This document shows positions 24,872 through 35,600 of a DNA stretch of 64,000 bases, one piece after another. The stretch's first letter is position 1; the number at the start of each line of letters is the position of its first letter. Position numbers and translations under genes: made by a program. The stretch spans positions 124,001 to 188,000 of the forward strand of contig QNQO01000508.1 in assembly GCA_003290165.1 (NCBI GenBank). Direction: 5' to 3'. The stretch is from Berberis thunbergii. Taxonomy: Eukaryota; Streptophyta; Magnoliopsida; Ranunculales; Berberidaceae. Under the pieces are notes generated by a model. It saw only the letters and a list, made by a program, of their open reading frames with translations, had not been told where the DNA came from and made no database searches.

Positions 24872-25320
24872 CACTACTACAAATATAGGCTTGCATAGCG
24901 CTTAAAAATAGGCTTAGATAGCGCTTTTTAGCGCTATCTAAGCTACCGCTATGGTAGTTTAGATAGCGCTCAAAAAAGCGCTATGCAAGGCGCATACTTG
25001 AATAGCGCTTCGCTTAGATAGCGCTTTAAAAAGCGTTATCTAAGCGTTTTTTTTTTAATTAACTTCAATAGCGCCTTCTAAAGCGCTATATAAGCGCTTA
25101 TTTTTTTTAAATTAGCTTGAATAGCGCTTAACAAAGCGCTATTTAATTTAAATGATTTTTTTAAATTAGATTTGTTTATCTGCTAAGATAGCGCGTAAAG
25201 AAGCGCTATGGAAGTAATTAGATTGTTCTTAGATAGCGCTTAAAGAAGCGCTATTGTAGTATATATGTTAAACTTAGATAGCGCTAATTTGAGCGCTATC
25301 TAAGTTATTTGATTTGTTTT
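24872..25320. repeat. Tail-type subterminal repeats of element B
   Basis: Dense alternating AGCGCTATCTAAG and CTTAGATAGCGCT motifs form many potential hairpins. Inverted match to 24300-24673 in element A. Confidence 0.85.
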
Positions 25321-25489
25321 TTCTATTTTCCGATACCGATTTTCTGGACTAAATATAATATTTAATATAATAATGACAACGTTCAATCAATCAATAAAGA
25401 CACAACATGATAACTAACTATTTCTCATTCATTCAAAATATAATTTAAGCATTCATACAAAATTGTTAATATGCTATCATATATATACA

Positions 25490-25618
25490 CCAGCTTTTTT
25501 GGCCACGAAATGAAATGGCCAACAGCTTCTCCTACAGTCCTAACTTCGTCTGTACATTGCGGCACCGCTGAATGTTTCTCAAATTCTACCGCCACTTCAA
25601 ATTGTATCCTCGCATAAC
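25490..25618 (-). pseudogene. DUF8039-like transposon protein remnant
   Basis: After an ATTTCAG acceptor at 25618 the minus strand encodes GYARIQFEVAVEFEKHSAVP followed by DEVRTVGEAVGHFISWPKKLV. The last block resembles the domain (VTVGEAVG...WP) seen next to plant CACTA second-protein genes, which I know as DUF8039. It is probably what remains of the element's own coding region. Only this exon is present. Confidence 0.5.
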
Positions 25619-25871
25619 CTGAAATTGCATCATAGCATTGTATAAGTATAACAACACACACACACACTAAATCGGTATATAAATCTTAACCTGAAATACA
25701 AGAACACACCTATTATTGCTACTATATATATGCAAACCACTGCCAAACACAAAGGGTTTTGTATCAGTAAGATAAATGTAAATGACTGAAGGTCCAACTA
25801 TATTTCTTGATAGCAGCCTTCTCAACTAATATATATATATATATAGTAGCAGTAATAGGTGTGGAACTTAC

Positions 25872-25934
25872 CCCAGAATAACCAATTCCAACGAGCTCAA
25901 GAACTCCGGGAACTAAAGGAAGCCTATCAATGGC
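25872..25934 (-). pseudogene. Single exon of a CURT1/CAAD-domain thylakoid protein
   Basis: A 63-bp exon with a CTGCAG acceptor and a GTAAGT donor encodes AIDRLPLVPGVLELVGIGYS-G. This is the conserved block between the amphipathic helix and the first membrane segment of plant CURVATURE THYLAKOID1/CAAD proteins. The remaining exons are absent, and a TA dinucleotide repeat follows at about 25830. A captured single exon. Confidence 0.6.
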
Positions 25935-26253
25935 CTGCAGAAACAGAATGCACAAGGACAAGATTAATCACAAGAAGATGATGAAGATTGTGAAAACATT
26001 TGAGAACTACATTGAGAAGGATGGCCAGGAGGAGGCCGGACAGGTGCTCTCATACCTGCAATATCATCAGACGGTGTCAATTCTATATGAGTGAAATTAT
26101 CAAGCTTCAACATTCAGCTAGTAAGCTAGTAAGCCTTCGCGTGTTTGGACTTCGATTTCACACACTCGGTTGACAAACAAGTTTGATGAATTGCATAAAA
26201 GGGATTTGGGGTTTCGACATTGTTGCTGATTAGTGAAAAAGGTTTTGGACAGA

Positions 26254-28320
26254 ATGTCAAATTCAGACGACGAGGTGGAGACTGTGGCAAAGTCTGTCAC
26301 AAACTATTACTTTGTAGATGACAAAGATGAGCCGGTTTCTTTTTCCATTTTGCCGATTCAGTGGACTGCTAGTGAGAACCCAAATGTCACTGAGAAGCAT
26401 CTTTACTTGCATGGGACAGTTGAAAGTGGGGCCCAGAAAATTTATAAGCAAGTCACAGCATGGAGGCTTGTACTTAAATATAATCTGCCTGTGGTGTTGG
26501 TGCTCTCCAAGGATGACAGTTGGATAAATCTTCAGAAGCCAAGAAAGAGTTTTGAGGAAACAATTAGAACAATTCTGATTACTGTACACTACCTTCACTT
26601 TGTGAAATGGCACCCCGAGACATCTGGAAAATCCCTGTGGGGACACCTACAGAACGTTTTCAGTGTCAGACCTTCTGAGAAGGATTTGTTGTATCACTTA
26701 CCTTTAATTGAGGCTGCAGCTCAGCATCATGAAACATTGTCAAAATCCAAGATCTTATCATCCTTTCTGAAGAACTACAAAAGAAGGAAAGAAGAATCAG
26801 AGGAAAACACGCATGCCAGTGTTGGAGATAAATCTGATGAAGATGAAATATTTGATTCAGTTTGTGCGATCTGTGACAATGGTGGTGACCTTATATGTTG
26901 TGACGGGAAATGTTTGAGGGCCTTCCATGGATGCTGGTATAGAGGCGGGTTGCAAATCCCTTGGCCTTTCTAAGGCTCGAGTAGAAGCAATGAATTTTTT
27001 GTGTTTAAACTACCAATATGAACAACACCAGTGTTTTGCTTGTGGAAAGCTGCAGTAAAGCTTAATGGTTCTACTGAAAGGAACGAGGAACAATGTTCTA
27101 GACAAGGGAGTGATTCTCAAAAGAAATTGGAGATAACTGTTCCTATCAAAACTAGTAAAGAAGCAATAGACAAACAACCTTCAGATTTCAAATCAAACCA
27201 AAAGAAAATTGTGGCAAAGAAATGCATAGTTTCTAAAGTCCATTCTGCAAGAGCTCCCGTAGAGACACAAAAACAAGTTGAAATGGTAACCACTGCAGCA
27301 AAAGATAATGATAATACTAAAGGGAATGGGAGACGAGGTTCTAAACAAGCTGGTATTGATTCTGAGCAGAAAAGGGAAATAAAAGACCCTTATGAAATGT
27401 ATGACAAGGTTTCTAGGGTAGTAGACAAGTCCTTTTCAATAAATGAATTCAATGAACCATTGGAGGAGGGAGAGAGAGATACAACGCTGAATAATATTTT
27501 GGTGCTTCTCAAACCAAAGAAGCAAGCTGCGGCATGCAAGAAAAGTGAAACAACCATGAAATGTAGCCCTCTCAAGAAGAAACCAAGCAGTTCACATATT
27601 TTAGACACTGACGGAGAAGAGAGATTAGTGGATTTCATGAAAGAAAAACCCTCTTTAAGAAGCTCAGAGAAAGTTGTCAGAGAGCAAAAAGTACCATCTG
27701 CTCGTGCAGTGTCAAACAAAGAAAAAGCTACACCATTGAGAATGGTTGAGGAATCTGTGGAGACTGTTCGGATAGCCTCAGAGAAGTTAGAAGACTGCAG
27801 TATTGAGGTTGCAGAAACTGATTGCAAATCAGAGACTCTCAATCAGATTGTTGAGAAGCTTCATTGGTATGTACAGAGTGGTGACATGATAGCTAATTTC
27901 TGCCAAGATGCTGATGATTATAATGTTGTAATGAGACAAAAGCTTGAAGAGACTGGGAAGAGGTTTTCGTTAAAGAACTACGACATTTTCCAACCAAAGA
28001 GTGATTGTAATTTTCAGAACAGAAATTGGATGAATGCATGTCGGAAGGAACTCCCCACTGGGTCTCACTTGATAATTGGGCTGAAACTTCCGCTTGGATT
28101 TGGAGCTGCTTCGGCAAACAAGTTAATTGAGGATGTTGTTGAGTTCAAGCCAAAGCTCCTCGTACTCATTATTCCCCGGGAAACAAAAGATTAGATGAAA
28201 AGGAAACAGCATATGATCTTATATGGGAGGACAATGTCGAAATAACAGACAAGTTGAGACCTGCCCTTCTTGGAAAACATAAGATTATCAACATCTCTCC
28301 CCATATCTTGATTAGGCTTT
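26254..28320 (+). pseudogene. EDM2: EDM2-like chromatin regulator, intronless broken copy
   Basis: The first frame encodes MSNSDDEVETVAKSVTNYYF, FSILPIQWT, IYKQVTAWRL, KPRKSFEETIRTILITV, TSGKSLWGHL and the first PHD finger (FDSVCAICDNGGDLICCDGK), all typical of the N-terminal half of EDM2. A frameshift near 26930 moves the finger to another frame (VEAMNFLCLNYQYEQHQCFA), ending in a stop at about 27056. The next frame (27057-28194) jumps to the C-terminal half: basic linker, then EKLHWYVQSGDMIANFCQDA, FSLKNYDIFQPKSD and ELPTGSHLIIGL in the methyltransferase-like domain. There the usual NPPFG-like motif reads KLPLGFG. Another frameshift at 28190 precedes LDEKETAYDLIWED. EDM2 reads H3K9me2 and controls intronic heterochromatin. 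No introns are seen over 2 kb although the plant gene is intron-rich, suggesting a retrocopy, then a deletion of the later PHD fingers. Confidence 0.9.
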
Positions 28321-28689
28321 GAGCCGATTAGTCCTTGAACACCTATTTTTACGGTCAGCTCTAAACACTAAATACAGGGGAAGGTCAAAGAAATAGAAAT
28401 GCATCCCCCTAATCTTCAGTTTTAGAACCTAAAACAATCTACAACATGGTAGACGCCAAATACAAGAGTCGACATGAATATCGTAAAACATGAATATTGT
28501 AAGTTTCAAGAGTCGACATGAATATTGTAAGTTTCAAGTGACAAATATCGTAAAACATGTGCAAAAAATAAGGACACATAGATTGCGTAATGAGGTAATA
28601 ATATAGATGCTAGACATAAATCTTCTTAAAAAAAACAAATTTAAAGAAAACTATATGAAGACTATACACAAGGGAGTGAGCGGTTTACC
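28321..28689. other. Spacer downstream of the EDM2 copy
   Basis: No gene is seen. It contains a short direct duplication around 28480-28560 (GTCGACATGAATATTGTAAGTTTCAAG type). Confidence 0.4.
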
Positions 28690-29345
28690 AGAATCTGCTG
28701 ATCTGCTAAACATGATTGTGCATCCTGTCTTTGTACTAAGAAATCATAGAGAGACAAGACATTAGAATGCAGTTTTATGTGAATTATCTTATATAGCATG
28801 AAAAATAGATACTTGTCTAACTAGATCAGAGATGAACAACAGTTTTCAGGGATGGTTCACTTACCAGAGCTCTGGTTGTCCTTGTGTTCAACCTGGAGTA
28901 AGTTATCATATTGTCAGAGAAACGAATAAAAGGCACCACACAGTTGATTGGAAAACTAGAAGTGATTGCACCGCAATAGAACATTGAGGTGAATATTAAA
29001 TGTAATTGACAATGAAACAACAAAAACATACCGATGGTCTCATTATCAAAGACTGCTGAAGATTTTTGTTATCATCTAAGAGTTTGGAGATCTCTTTATC
29101 CTTTCCTTCAATCATTCTATCAGCAATATCACGAAATGTATGATGCTTTTTCTACAAGTTAGTGAATATTGGTTTTAACATTATAGTCAACAACTATACT
29201 TTCCATACAGAAACTTAAAATGAATGCTATAGAGCCACCTACCTTCAGTTTTCGATATTGTAGCTTGAGCTCTTCTAGTTCCTTTTCTTGATCTTGTTTA
29301 GTGCTCTCATCGTTTTGAGCCTTTAGTGACTCGCATCTCGCTTCA
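28690..29345 (-). pseudogene. Coiled-coil protein fragment, possibly a GRIP-type golgin
   Basis: Three minus-strand exon-like blocks have good splice sites. They are 29345-29243 (CESLKAQNDESTKQDQEKEL then EELKLQYRKLK), 29151-29032 (KKHHTFRDIADRMIEGKDKE then ISKLLDDNKNLQQSL) and about 28895-28867 (VEHKDNQSS). The heptad-like, Glu/Lys-rich sequence is a coiled coil. The MIEGKDKEISKLLDDN block reminds me of plant Golgi GRIP proteins, but I cannot confirm it. Only an internal part of the gene is present, on the same strand as the kinesin fragment downstream. Confidence 0.45.
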
Positions 29346-29399
29346 CAAGTAATTAAAATCCAAGTTCAAGTTTTTTTCATTTTATTTGATTTGTTCATT

Positions 29400-30335
29400 T
29401 CCTTTTCATGTAAAACAAAAATAAACCAATAAAGCTCTTTGAACCAACAATGGCAGATCCAACTGGAGCACCAAGACCTTTGGACAGGCATACCTAGATC
29501 AAACGTTTGATAAAATAGTAAACTAGTAGATATTGAGATGATCTTATCACGAGGAAATTAGACAAAAAGGTATATATTTGAACACTTGAGTTCGTTTGGC
29601 CAAGGTTCAATCAATAAGGTCAAGGGATATTACCATGAAGGATAAATCTACTATTGAAGCTGAGCAAGCAGGAGATTATGATGTGGAGCTCATCAGGATC
29701 TTCGACGTTTTTCAACATCGCAATACTCATATCCCAACCATATAATTACTTCATCCATGACAACTCAACAACTAAAAAATGATTTTACCATGTGAACGAT
29801 AGAGATGAGCCCTGCACGACATCCAATTAATTGCAAACTCTGGTTTTCACAGGGAAAATAATGAAGGCTTTGCGAGTAATGTTGCAGGAAAGACGGGAAA
29901 GATATTCAGTATACCAAAATAAGCGTTGGTACAGTGGACGGATAAGGACCAGTTTTGAAGCTAACTTGGAAGGCTGAAAGCTGCCAGATTGCTATTGATA
30001 GGCCAAGGAGCAGAACTAAACAAACATTCAGTAGTTGAATGACTGCTCAGATGCAGCTGAAGCAGTTAATGGAAGACAGAGACTTGCTTGGACTGAGACT
30101 TCAAAGTTACTGAAACCAAAAGATTTCTAGAACCTTGATAATAGATTCCCATAATATAGCAGCATCGATATATGACAGTAATCTAACTTCTATTCTAATA
30201 TCAATCAATTTCCTGATTTAACAACAGAACTTAATAAAAAAAACCAAAAGATAGAGTGCTGCTGTATTGAATTATTTGCAAAAGTAAACATTAAATAGAA
30301 CTTAATAAAAAAAACAGAGTTTAAGTATTGGATTA
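29400..30335. other. Interior of element B without a recognised gene
   Basis: AT-rich sequence with no open frame I can assign. It may be intron or 3' flank of captured genes. Confidence 0.4.
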
Positions 30336-30342
30336 CTTGTCA

Positions 30343-32515
30343 TGAGGAGAAATAGCACAAATGACTGTGAGTTTCGCATTGCCACCAAGTGATTCCTGGA
30401 GCAGGTGAGTCAAGCAGGAACTTTTGTATGGCGCATTTGGAGATATTTCAATTTGAGCACCTGTTTCAGCAAGAATATATCAGAAGGATACACCAAATTT
30501 TCTTGCCTTATTTTCAGCAAGAATATATCAAAGATGTGTGATCGAATCAGCTGGAAAAAAAAAAATTTATATATATATAACGACTGAGCCATCCTTTGGG
30601 TCACTCAAGCTTGACAAGGTAAGGTATTAAATTGGAACTTCGAAGAAAAGACATTCAAAATTTCTTCATATAAAAGCAACAATACCCAACCCAAGTTGCA
30701 ACCCTATATTCAAAAATTACCCCTTTCCTTAAGTTTCGTCGACACGTGCATTGCGAGAAACACCCACATAGCCACAACCATAGCAATGGACATGCACAAC
30801 CAGGGGCATAGACAACCAACATGTAATGGAAGCCCAAAAACAAAATCTAAAATGCATGAGACCTGACAACAGTCCAAGAAATGCTTAACGAAAACAAAAA
30901 AAATACAGTCCAAATTTGATGCTTAACTCAAACAAAAAAATATATGTTCATTACCTTTGTTGATTGCTTAGTCAATCGAATCAATTAGGTTCCAGTCAGC
31001 AGAAGTTGATGCTAATCAGTTGACTAATTGGCTTCTACTAATCAATAAAATCGATTGGATTCCTATAAAAGCATAATATGAGCTGAATCAGTGTTTATCC
31101 CAAACTAAATAGCAACAAGAAATAAAAAATAAAAATATAAAATAGTTTGTTGGCACAACTAAAACATCAAAACCACCAAAAACAATGAGAATCCAAATTC
31201 TGAATATTAAAAAGAACCACCCCAACACCTACCCCTTTTATGAAAACACCCAATTTTTTGGGCTGAATCAACAACTATTTCATGTTTACTCAATCAACTA
31301 CTATTTCATTTCACTCTAGCATATACAGCGGGAAACCGCATTTAGTTTAACATACATAAGAAGCTGCCAGCATTGAAGTTCCAATGAGATGGAACTCGTG
31401 ATTTTACAGAACAAAAGGTCTCCAACTAACGGAAGTCATTTTATTTTCATCTAAGTTACCTCGGGCATAACCATGAATTCTCCAATGTGCTTTCCGAATC
31501 AAATCCCACACAAAAAGCATGGTACCTGTATCAATAAAGATACTGAGAACAGTTAGTAAAAATCAAAATTTGATGGATCAAATATGTTCATGGTAAATTA
31601 CAAACACAGCCAATCAACCAGAGTTCATTACATTGGTGTCATGTGGGATCATGCACCAAATAACTTGCCCTAGCCAAACAAGGCCGACAACAAAGCATAT
31701 AAGACTTCACATATTCAAATGCCCAATTTACAAGATCTGGAAAAAGACATCTCTTTGAAACTAGACTTTGATGCCCAATTGCATATACAGACTATTTGAA
31801 AGCCCCTACATTATGAAAGTTAAATTTGATTCAACCACAGTACCACACTGAAACCACAGAAAGACCTTGTAGGAAAGACATATTTTGCACAACATATTTA
31901 AAATGATCTTTTAGACATGAGGATCAAACAATATACACCAATACCAATGTCATATTTACACTATAATCAGAAAAATATAGACCAATTCTTACTTACCTTG
32001 ATTAGAATTTGTGTTACATCGTCGTAGCTACTAACACATTCTTCACTCAGATTTTCAACATAAAAACCATTCTTGGAATCATCTCTTATCTGGAGAAAGT
32101 GAAAAATGCCCTTTAATTACACTAAACATAGAAAGCCCAGACCAAATGAGTCTGATTTAATGAAGAGTAGACATAGAAAGATCTCTACCTCAAGGTTTCG
32201 TTGAGTGGGATCGAGCAAATCACCAATTTTCTCATTATATATCTCTAGGAAAGAACATCTACACTGATAATTCATCTGTTTCTCTTCCGAGTTCTCTTTC
32301 TCCTAACAACCAATCATAACAACAAATCAGTACACATTTCAAAATTCAATGTTTTCTCTAGCAAATAAAATGTATAAAACAAAACCCACCTTCTGAAACT
32401 AAGAAAATAGCATCTGGAAGATGCGTGGAACAACGCCTTGATTGCTACTAGGTAAGTGACCTTCGACCATTGCGCTCGGAGGACCCCACATCGTGTAAGT
32501 CTTCCCACTTCCCGT
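30343..32515 (-). pseudogene. Kinesin-12 (KIN-12) motor-domain fragment
   Basis: Minus-strand exons give the motor domain in order. The first (32515 to about 32403) has the P-loop [19 protein letters not shown] and [16 protein letters not shown]. The second (about 32303-32190) has [25 protein letters not shown]. The third (32092-31998) has IRDDSKNGFYVENLSEECVS and YDDVTQILIK, ending in a GTAAGT donor. The last (about 30420-30343) has [29 protein letters not shown] and ESLGGNAKL point to the plant phragmoplast-linked KIN-12 clade. The N-terminus, the switch I/II exons and the long stalk are missing, and the gap 31997-30420 (1.6 kb) contains no clear motor exon. Exons retain introns, so genomic DNA was captured. 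Confidence 0.9.
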
Positions 32516-32689
32516 CTTTCAGAAATTTAATCAAACAATTGCAAGCCTTGTCAATCTACTTAAAAAATCAACTAAAAGGTCTAGCAAACTTTACAAAAAA
32601 AAAAAAAAACACAAATCTGATGTCTACCTGTCCATATGATATAATTGAATTGTTAAAACCAGCCAAGCAGCTCTTAACCAGTGGAACAA

Positions 32690-32815
32690 AGCCTCAATCC
32701 CATTAGCCTTCAACTTTTCCCTCAAAGGCTTAGAAATCCTAAACCTCGAAGTCGCATTCGGATCCTCTTTTACAGCAGGAGCAGCAACCACCTCTCCATT
32801 TTTTTCAACAGATCT
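32690..32815 (-). pseudogene. DEAD-box helicase RH7-like N-terminal exon fragment
   Basis: After a GTTTAG acceptor the minus strand encodes SVEKNGEVVAAPAVKEDPNA then TSRFRISKPLREKLKANGIE and ALF. This is the Q-motif approach of plant nucleolar DEAD-box helicases of the RH7/PRH75 type, where PIQA should follow; here the sequence diverges at once into HWLRAAWL. The break marks the edge of the captured segment. No helicase core is present. It lies between the kinesin and PHGDH fragments, all on one strand. Confidence 0.75.
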
Positions 32816-32921
32816 AAACTTTTACCACAACAAACCAAACACAGATCAATCAAAAGCTTTTCAAATTCAAACCAAACATTCTAACAAAATTAACATCAAG
32901 AGAAATTAAAAGCAAGCTCAC

Positions 32922-33534
32922 CAGCTTTCATGGAGGCATCAGCCTGGGCAACATTCCTGGCCATGGAAGAGAGCAAAGCAATCCCATGCTCAGCAGCAGC
33001 AACAGTATTGGCAGTGGGAGCATTAACAACCAAACACCCAAACTCTGTCGCAGCTTGCAGATCCACATTATCAATCCCTACACCAGCTCTGCCCACCACC
33101 TTCAACCTTCCCTTCGCGGCTTCAAACACCTCCCTCGTCACCTTCGTCCCACTCCTCACAATCAAAGCATCACATAGCGAGATCTTCGCACACAACTCCT
33201 CTGGTGACAGATTGTACGAGCAATCAACATTCGCGAAGGTCCTCAGCACCTCCAACCCTGCTTCTCCGAGCTTCTCGGATACGAGAACTGTGGGTTTCGC
33301 ATCCACCGCGGTGGGTTCTTGTACTCGTGACTTGGAGAGCCTGATTTGAGGCGATTCGAGGGTATTCACTGCTTTGAAGACATGAAATCGAGATCGAGAG
33401 GTCGTTGAGAGAGAAACAGAGTGATGGAGAGAGGGGAGAAAGAGAGATGATCTTGAATAAGGGAGGGAGTTTTTGGTGTCTGAGAGGGAAACTCGAACTG
33501 GGGTGAAGATGGATTTCGCGGAGGAAGTCGCCAT
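32922..33534 (-). pseudogene. PGDH: Chloroplast D-3-phosphoglycerate dehydrogenase (PHGDH), intact first exon
   Basis: The ATG at 33534 begins MATSSAKSIFTPVRVSL, a Ser-rich chloroplast transit peptide. The mature enzyme start follows: KPTVLVSEKLGEAGLEVLRT, then SPEELCAKISLCDALIVRSG, RLKVVGRAGVGIDNVDLQAA, GCLVVNAPTANTVAAAEHGI and NVAQADASMKAG. The exon ends at a perfect donor (GCTG/GTGAGC at 32922/32921). About 204 codons are open with no lesion. The NAD-binding Rossmann motif, catalytic His and ACT domain lie in later exons and are missing. The enzyme starts the plastid phosphorylated serine pathway. The open frame extends upstream, without a stop, into the CACTA subterminal repeats to an ATG at 33618, adding 28 residues. 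Confidence 0.93.
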
Positions 33535-33589
33535 TGAAGGTATTGGAATGATAAGAGAAGAGAACGAAAGAGAGATATTTAGGGGGTTA

Positions 33590-33871
33590 GGAAGCGCTAT
33601 CCTAAATGTAGGTAGCATAGCGCTTCGGAAGCGCTATGCAAGCACTTTAAAAGCGCTATGGTAGCTTTGGTAACGTTTTTTCTCATAGCGTTTTTTAAAG
33701 CGCTATCTAAGACATAACTAAGATAACGCTTAACTGAAAAAAAAAATTAAAAGCGCTATTGTAGTGTTTTTTTTTTAAAGACAAATAAGCGCTATCCTAG
33801 TGCCCACTTGGATAGCTCTTTAAAAAAGCGCTATCTAAGTGGCGTTACCTAAGCTAATATTTGTAGTAGTA
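33590..33871. repeat. Head-type subterminal repeats of element B
   Basis: Inverted copy of the head region of element A (18705-18985), nearly identical in order, directly abutting the leader of the PHGDH exon. Confidence 0.88.
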
Positions 33872-35230
33872 ATAGGTAGACCCCAATACAAAAGAAATGC
33901 TAAGTTGAAAAACATGTTTAAAAAAATGATTGTCTACATGCAAAAATCTCACCTCTTATTATTTTGACTATTGAAATATATATATAACAAAAACACATGT
34001 TCAGAATTAATTCTTGCGTATTCTACAGATCAAATGTCTCCTCATGAATAGTGTTTCTTTTGTTTTTATTTACAGTTTCATTTTATTCTATCTTTTAAAT
34101 GTTGTATCTGCATGGTTTTTCACCTAATACAAATAAGAATGTAATCAGTAGTTTCAGTGTGCAATTAACAAGTTAATTTGATTTGACATATAAAAATGAA
34201 TTTATAAAGTCATCAAGCAAACCTATATGTAGTTATCTGTATGGACATAAATGTTGCAGGATCAAGAAAAAGGTTTGATGAAACCAAAAAAATATCATTT
34301 TTGTCAACTTTGTCACAGTTAATTACTTCATTTTCTTGGTTGCGTATAAATTTTTATGTTCAGCAAAACAATTAATTATCAAACATGTGATCATTCACTT
34401 CTAATAACGACTGATGAAAGGACAAAAACGATTTCAAGCATGCATACATTTTTCTTTCTCTTTTATTTCATATATAGCTAGGCCCAAATATATAAGATTT
34501 TGCTTAATCTTGTTAAGATCATTTGATAGAGAAAGATGATGAATAGATTAATTGATCGCATTTATTAAGTGATATATTTAGCAAGTGTCGAGTAAGTTTC
34601 CAACTTTAGGTTGCACTGACAATTTAGTTCACCAAACAATTGAACTACTTTCCATACATATATCCTTAGATAACTTCACTTGAGCGTTTAGAGTAGATGG
34701 GAAATTTAACAGAGACAAGTCTGATGAATATCCCTTGGTTTAGACAGAACAGAGATTAGTGTAACATTAAAGTTTTCGCCTCTTATGGAGTGCCATGTAA
34801 TTAAATTTTTTTAAGGATCTCCAATCAATATTTTTTTTTCATTATCTAACAAATGATAGGTACGACATGGCACAAGGGAGTGTATGTGTTTTGCATACAT
34901 TTTTGTGTCTTTGATTTGCTGGTAATTACCTACCCACTTGTGTATAATTGCTATGTTAAAATTTTATTTCTATCTCCATTATTTTTACGAGTCTTGAATG
35001 ACTCGTCTTTCGGACAATTTTTTTTTAATAATAATGTGTATTTCCTTATAAGTGAGGGGTTCTATTTGAAGATTATTATAGGGCCATGCATATGGATCTA
35101 CGTGTGGGCAGAGGACACTTACCTCATTGACTTTTGAATTTTTTTGGGTTTTTTGTGATTTGCTCACTCTGTGATGTCGACGACGCCATCTTGTCTCACC
35201 CCCTCCTCTCTTCTTGTTCTCTGCGACACT
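33872..35230. other. Spacer between element B and the TRIM-like element
   Basis: AT-rich, no supported gene. A 94-codon frame at 34853-35137 is hydrophobic low complexity and unconvincing. The 3' part (35150-35230) is more GC-rich and may belong to another disrupted unit. Confidence 0.5.
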
Positions 35231-35235
35231 GATGT

Positions 35236-35483
35236 TGTGACGACCCCCTCCCGCACTGTACCGATACTGTCCGCTTTGGGCTATCATCTGGCCCTCGCTG
35301 CTTTAAAACACGTCGATACAATGGGGCGCTGACCCCGCACATATAAGGATCATCCTCATCCCCTACCCAGGCGATATGAGACTATGATTCCCCTTGTAGC
35401 TCGTCCAACCATTCTCGGCCTATTGGGCCTGTTGGGCTCCAACCCTCACCCTCACCTCAGGTCCTCCCACTCAGAGTCTCACA
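35236..35483 (-). repeat. TRIM LTR (3' LTR in element orientation)
   Basis: 248-bp copy, about 90% similar by eye to 35601-35864. It carries the conserved blocks GGCGATATGAGACTATGATT and CCCGCACATATAA. Confidence 0.92.
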
Positions 35484-35600
35484 ATCTACCCCCCTTAAGG
35501 CCCAACGTCCTCGTTGGCCACACAGGCACAACATCCACGTTGCCCGAGAGCCCACCTCCACGTGGCATACTTCCGGCTGGGTCAGGCTCTAATACCAAAC

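Larger units (their letters stand above)
24872..33871 (-). mobile_element. CACTA element B, 9.0 kb, carrying at least six gene fragments
   Basis: It begins with the tail-type terminus CACTACTACAAATATAGGC at 24872 and ends with the head-type terminus (CTAATATTTGTAGTAGTA, last base changed from G) at 33871. It is thus the same family as A but inverted. ATA flanks both ends (24869-24871 and 33872-33874). Subterminal AGCGCT repeats extend about 450 bp inward on the left and 280 bp on the right. The interior holds fragments of EDM2, CURT1/CAAD, a coiled-coil gene, KIN-12, RH7 and PHGDH, plus a DUF8039-like remnant. It has no intact transposase. Confidence 0.88.

Noticed and set aside
18705..33871. 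One single 15 kb CACTA element running from the first head end to the second
   Set aside because: Two internal tail termini with their own ATA flanks at 24673 and 24872 fit two inverted elements better. The single-unit reading is kept only as a macrotransposon possibility.
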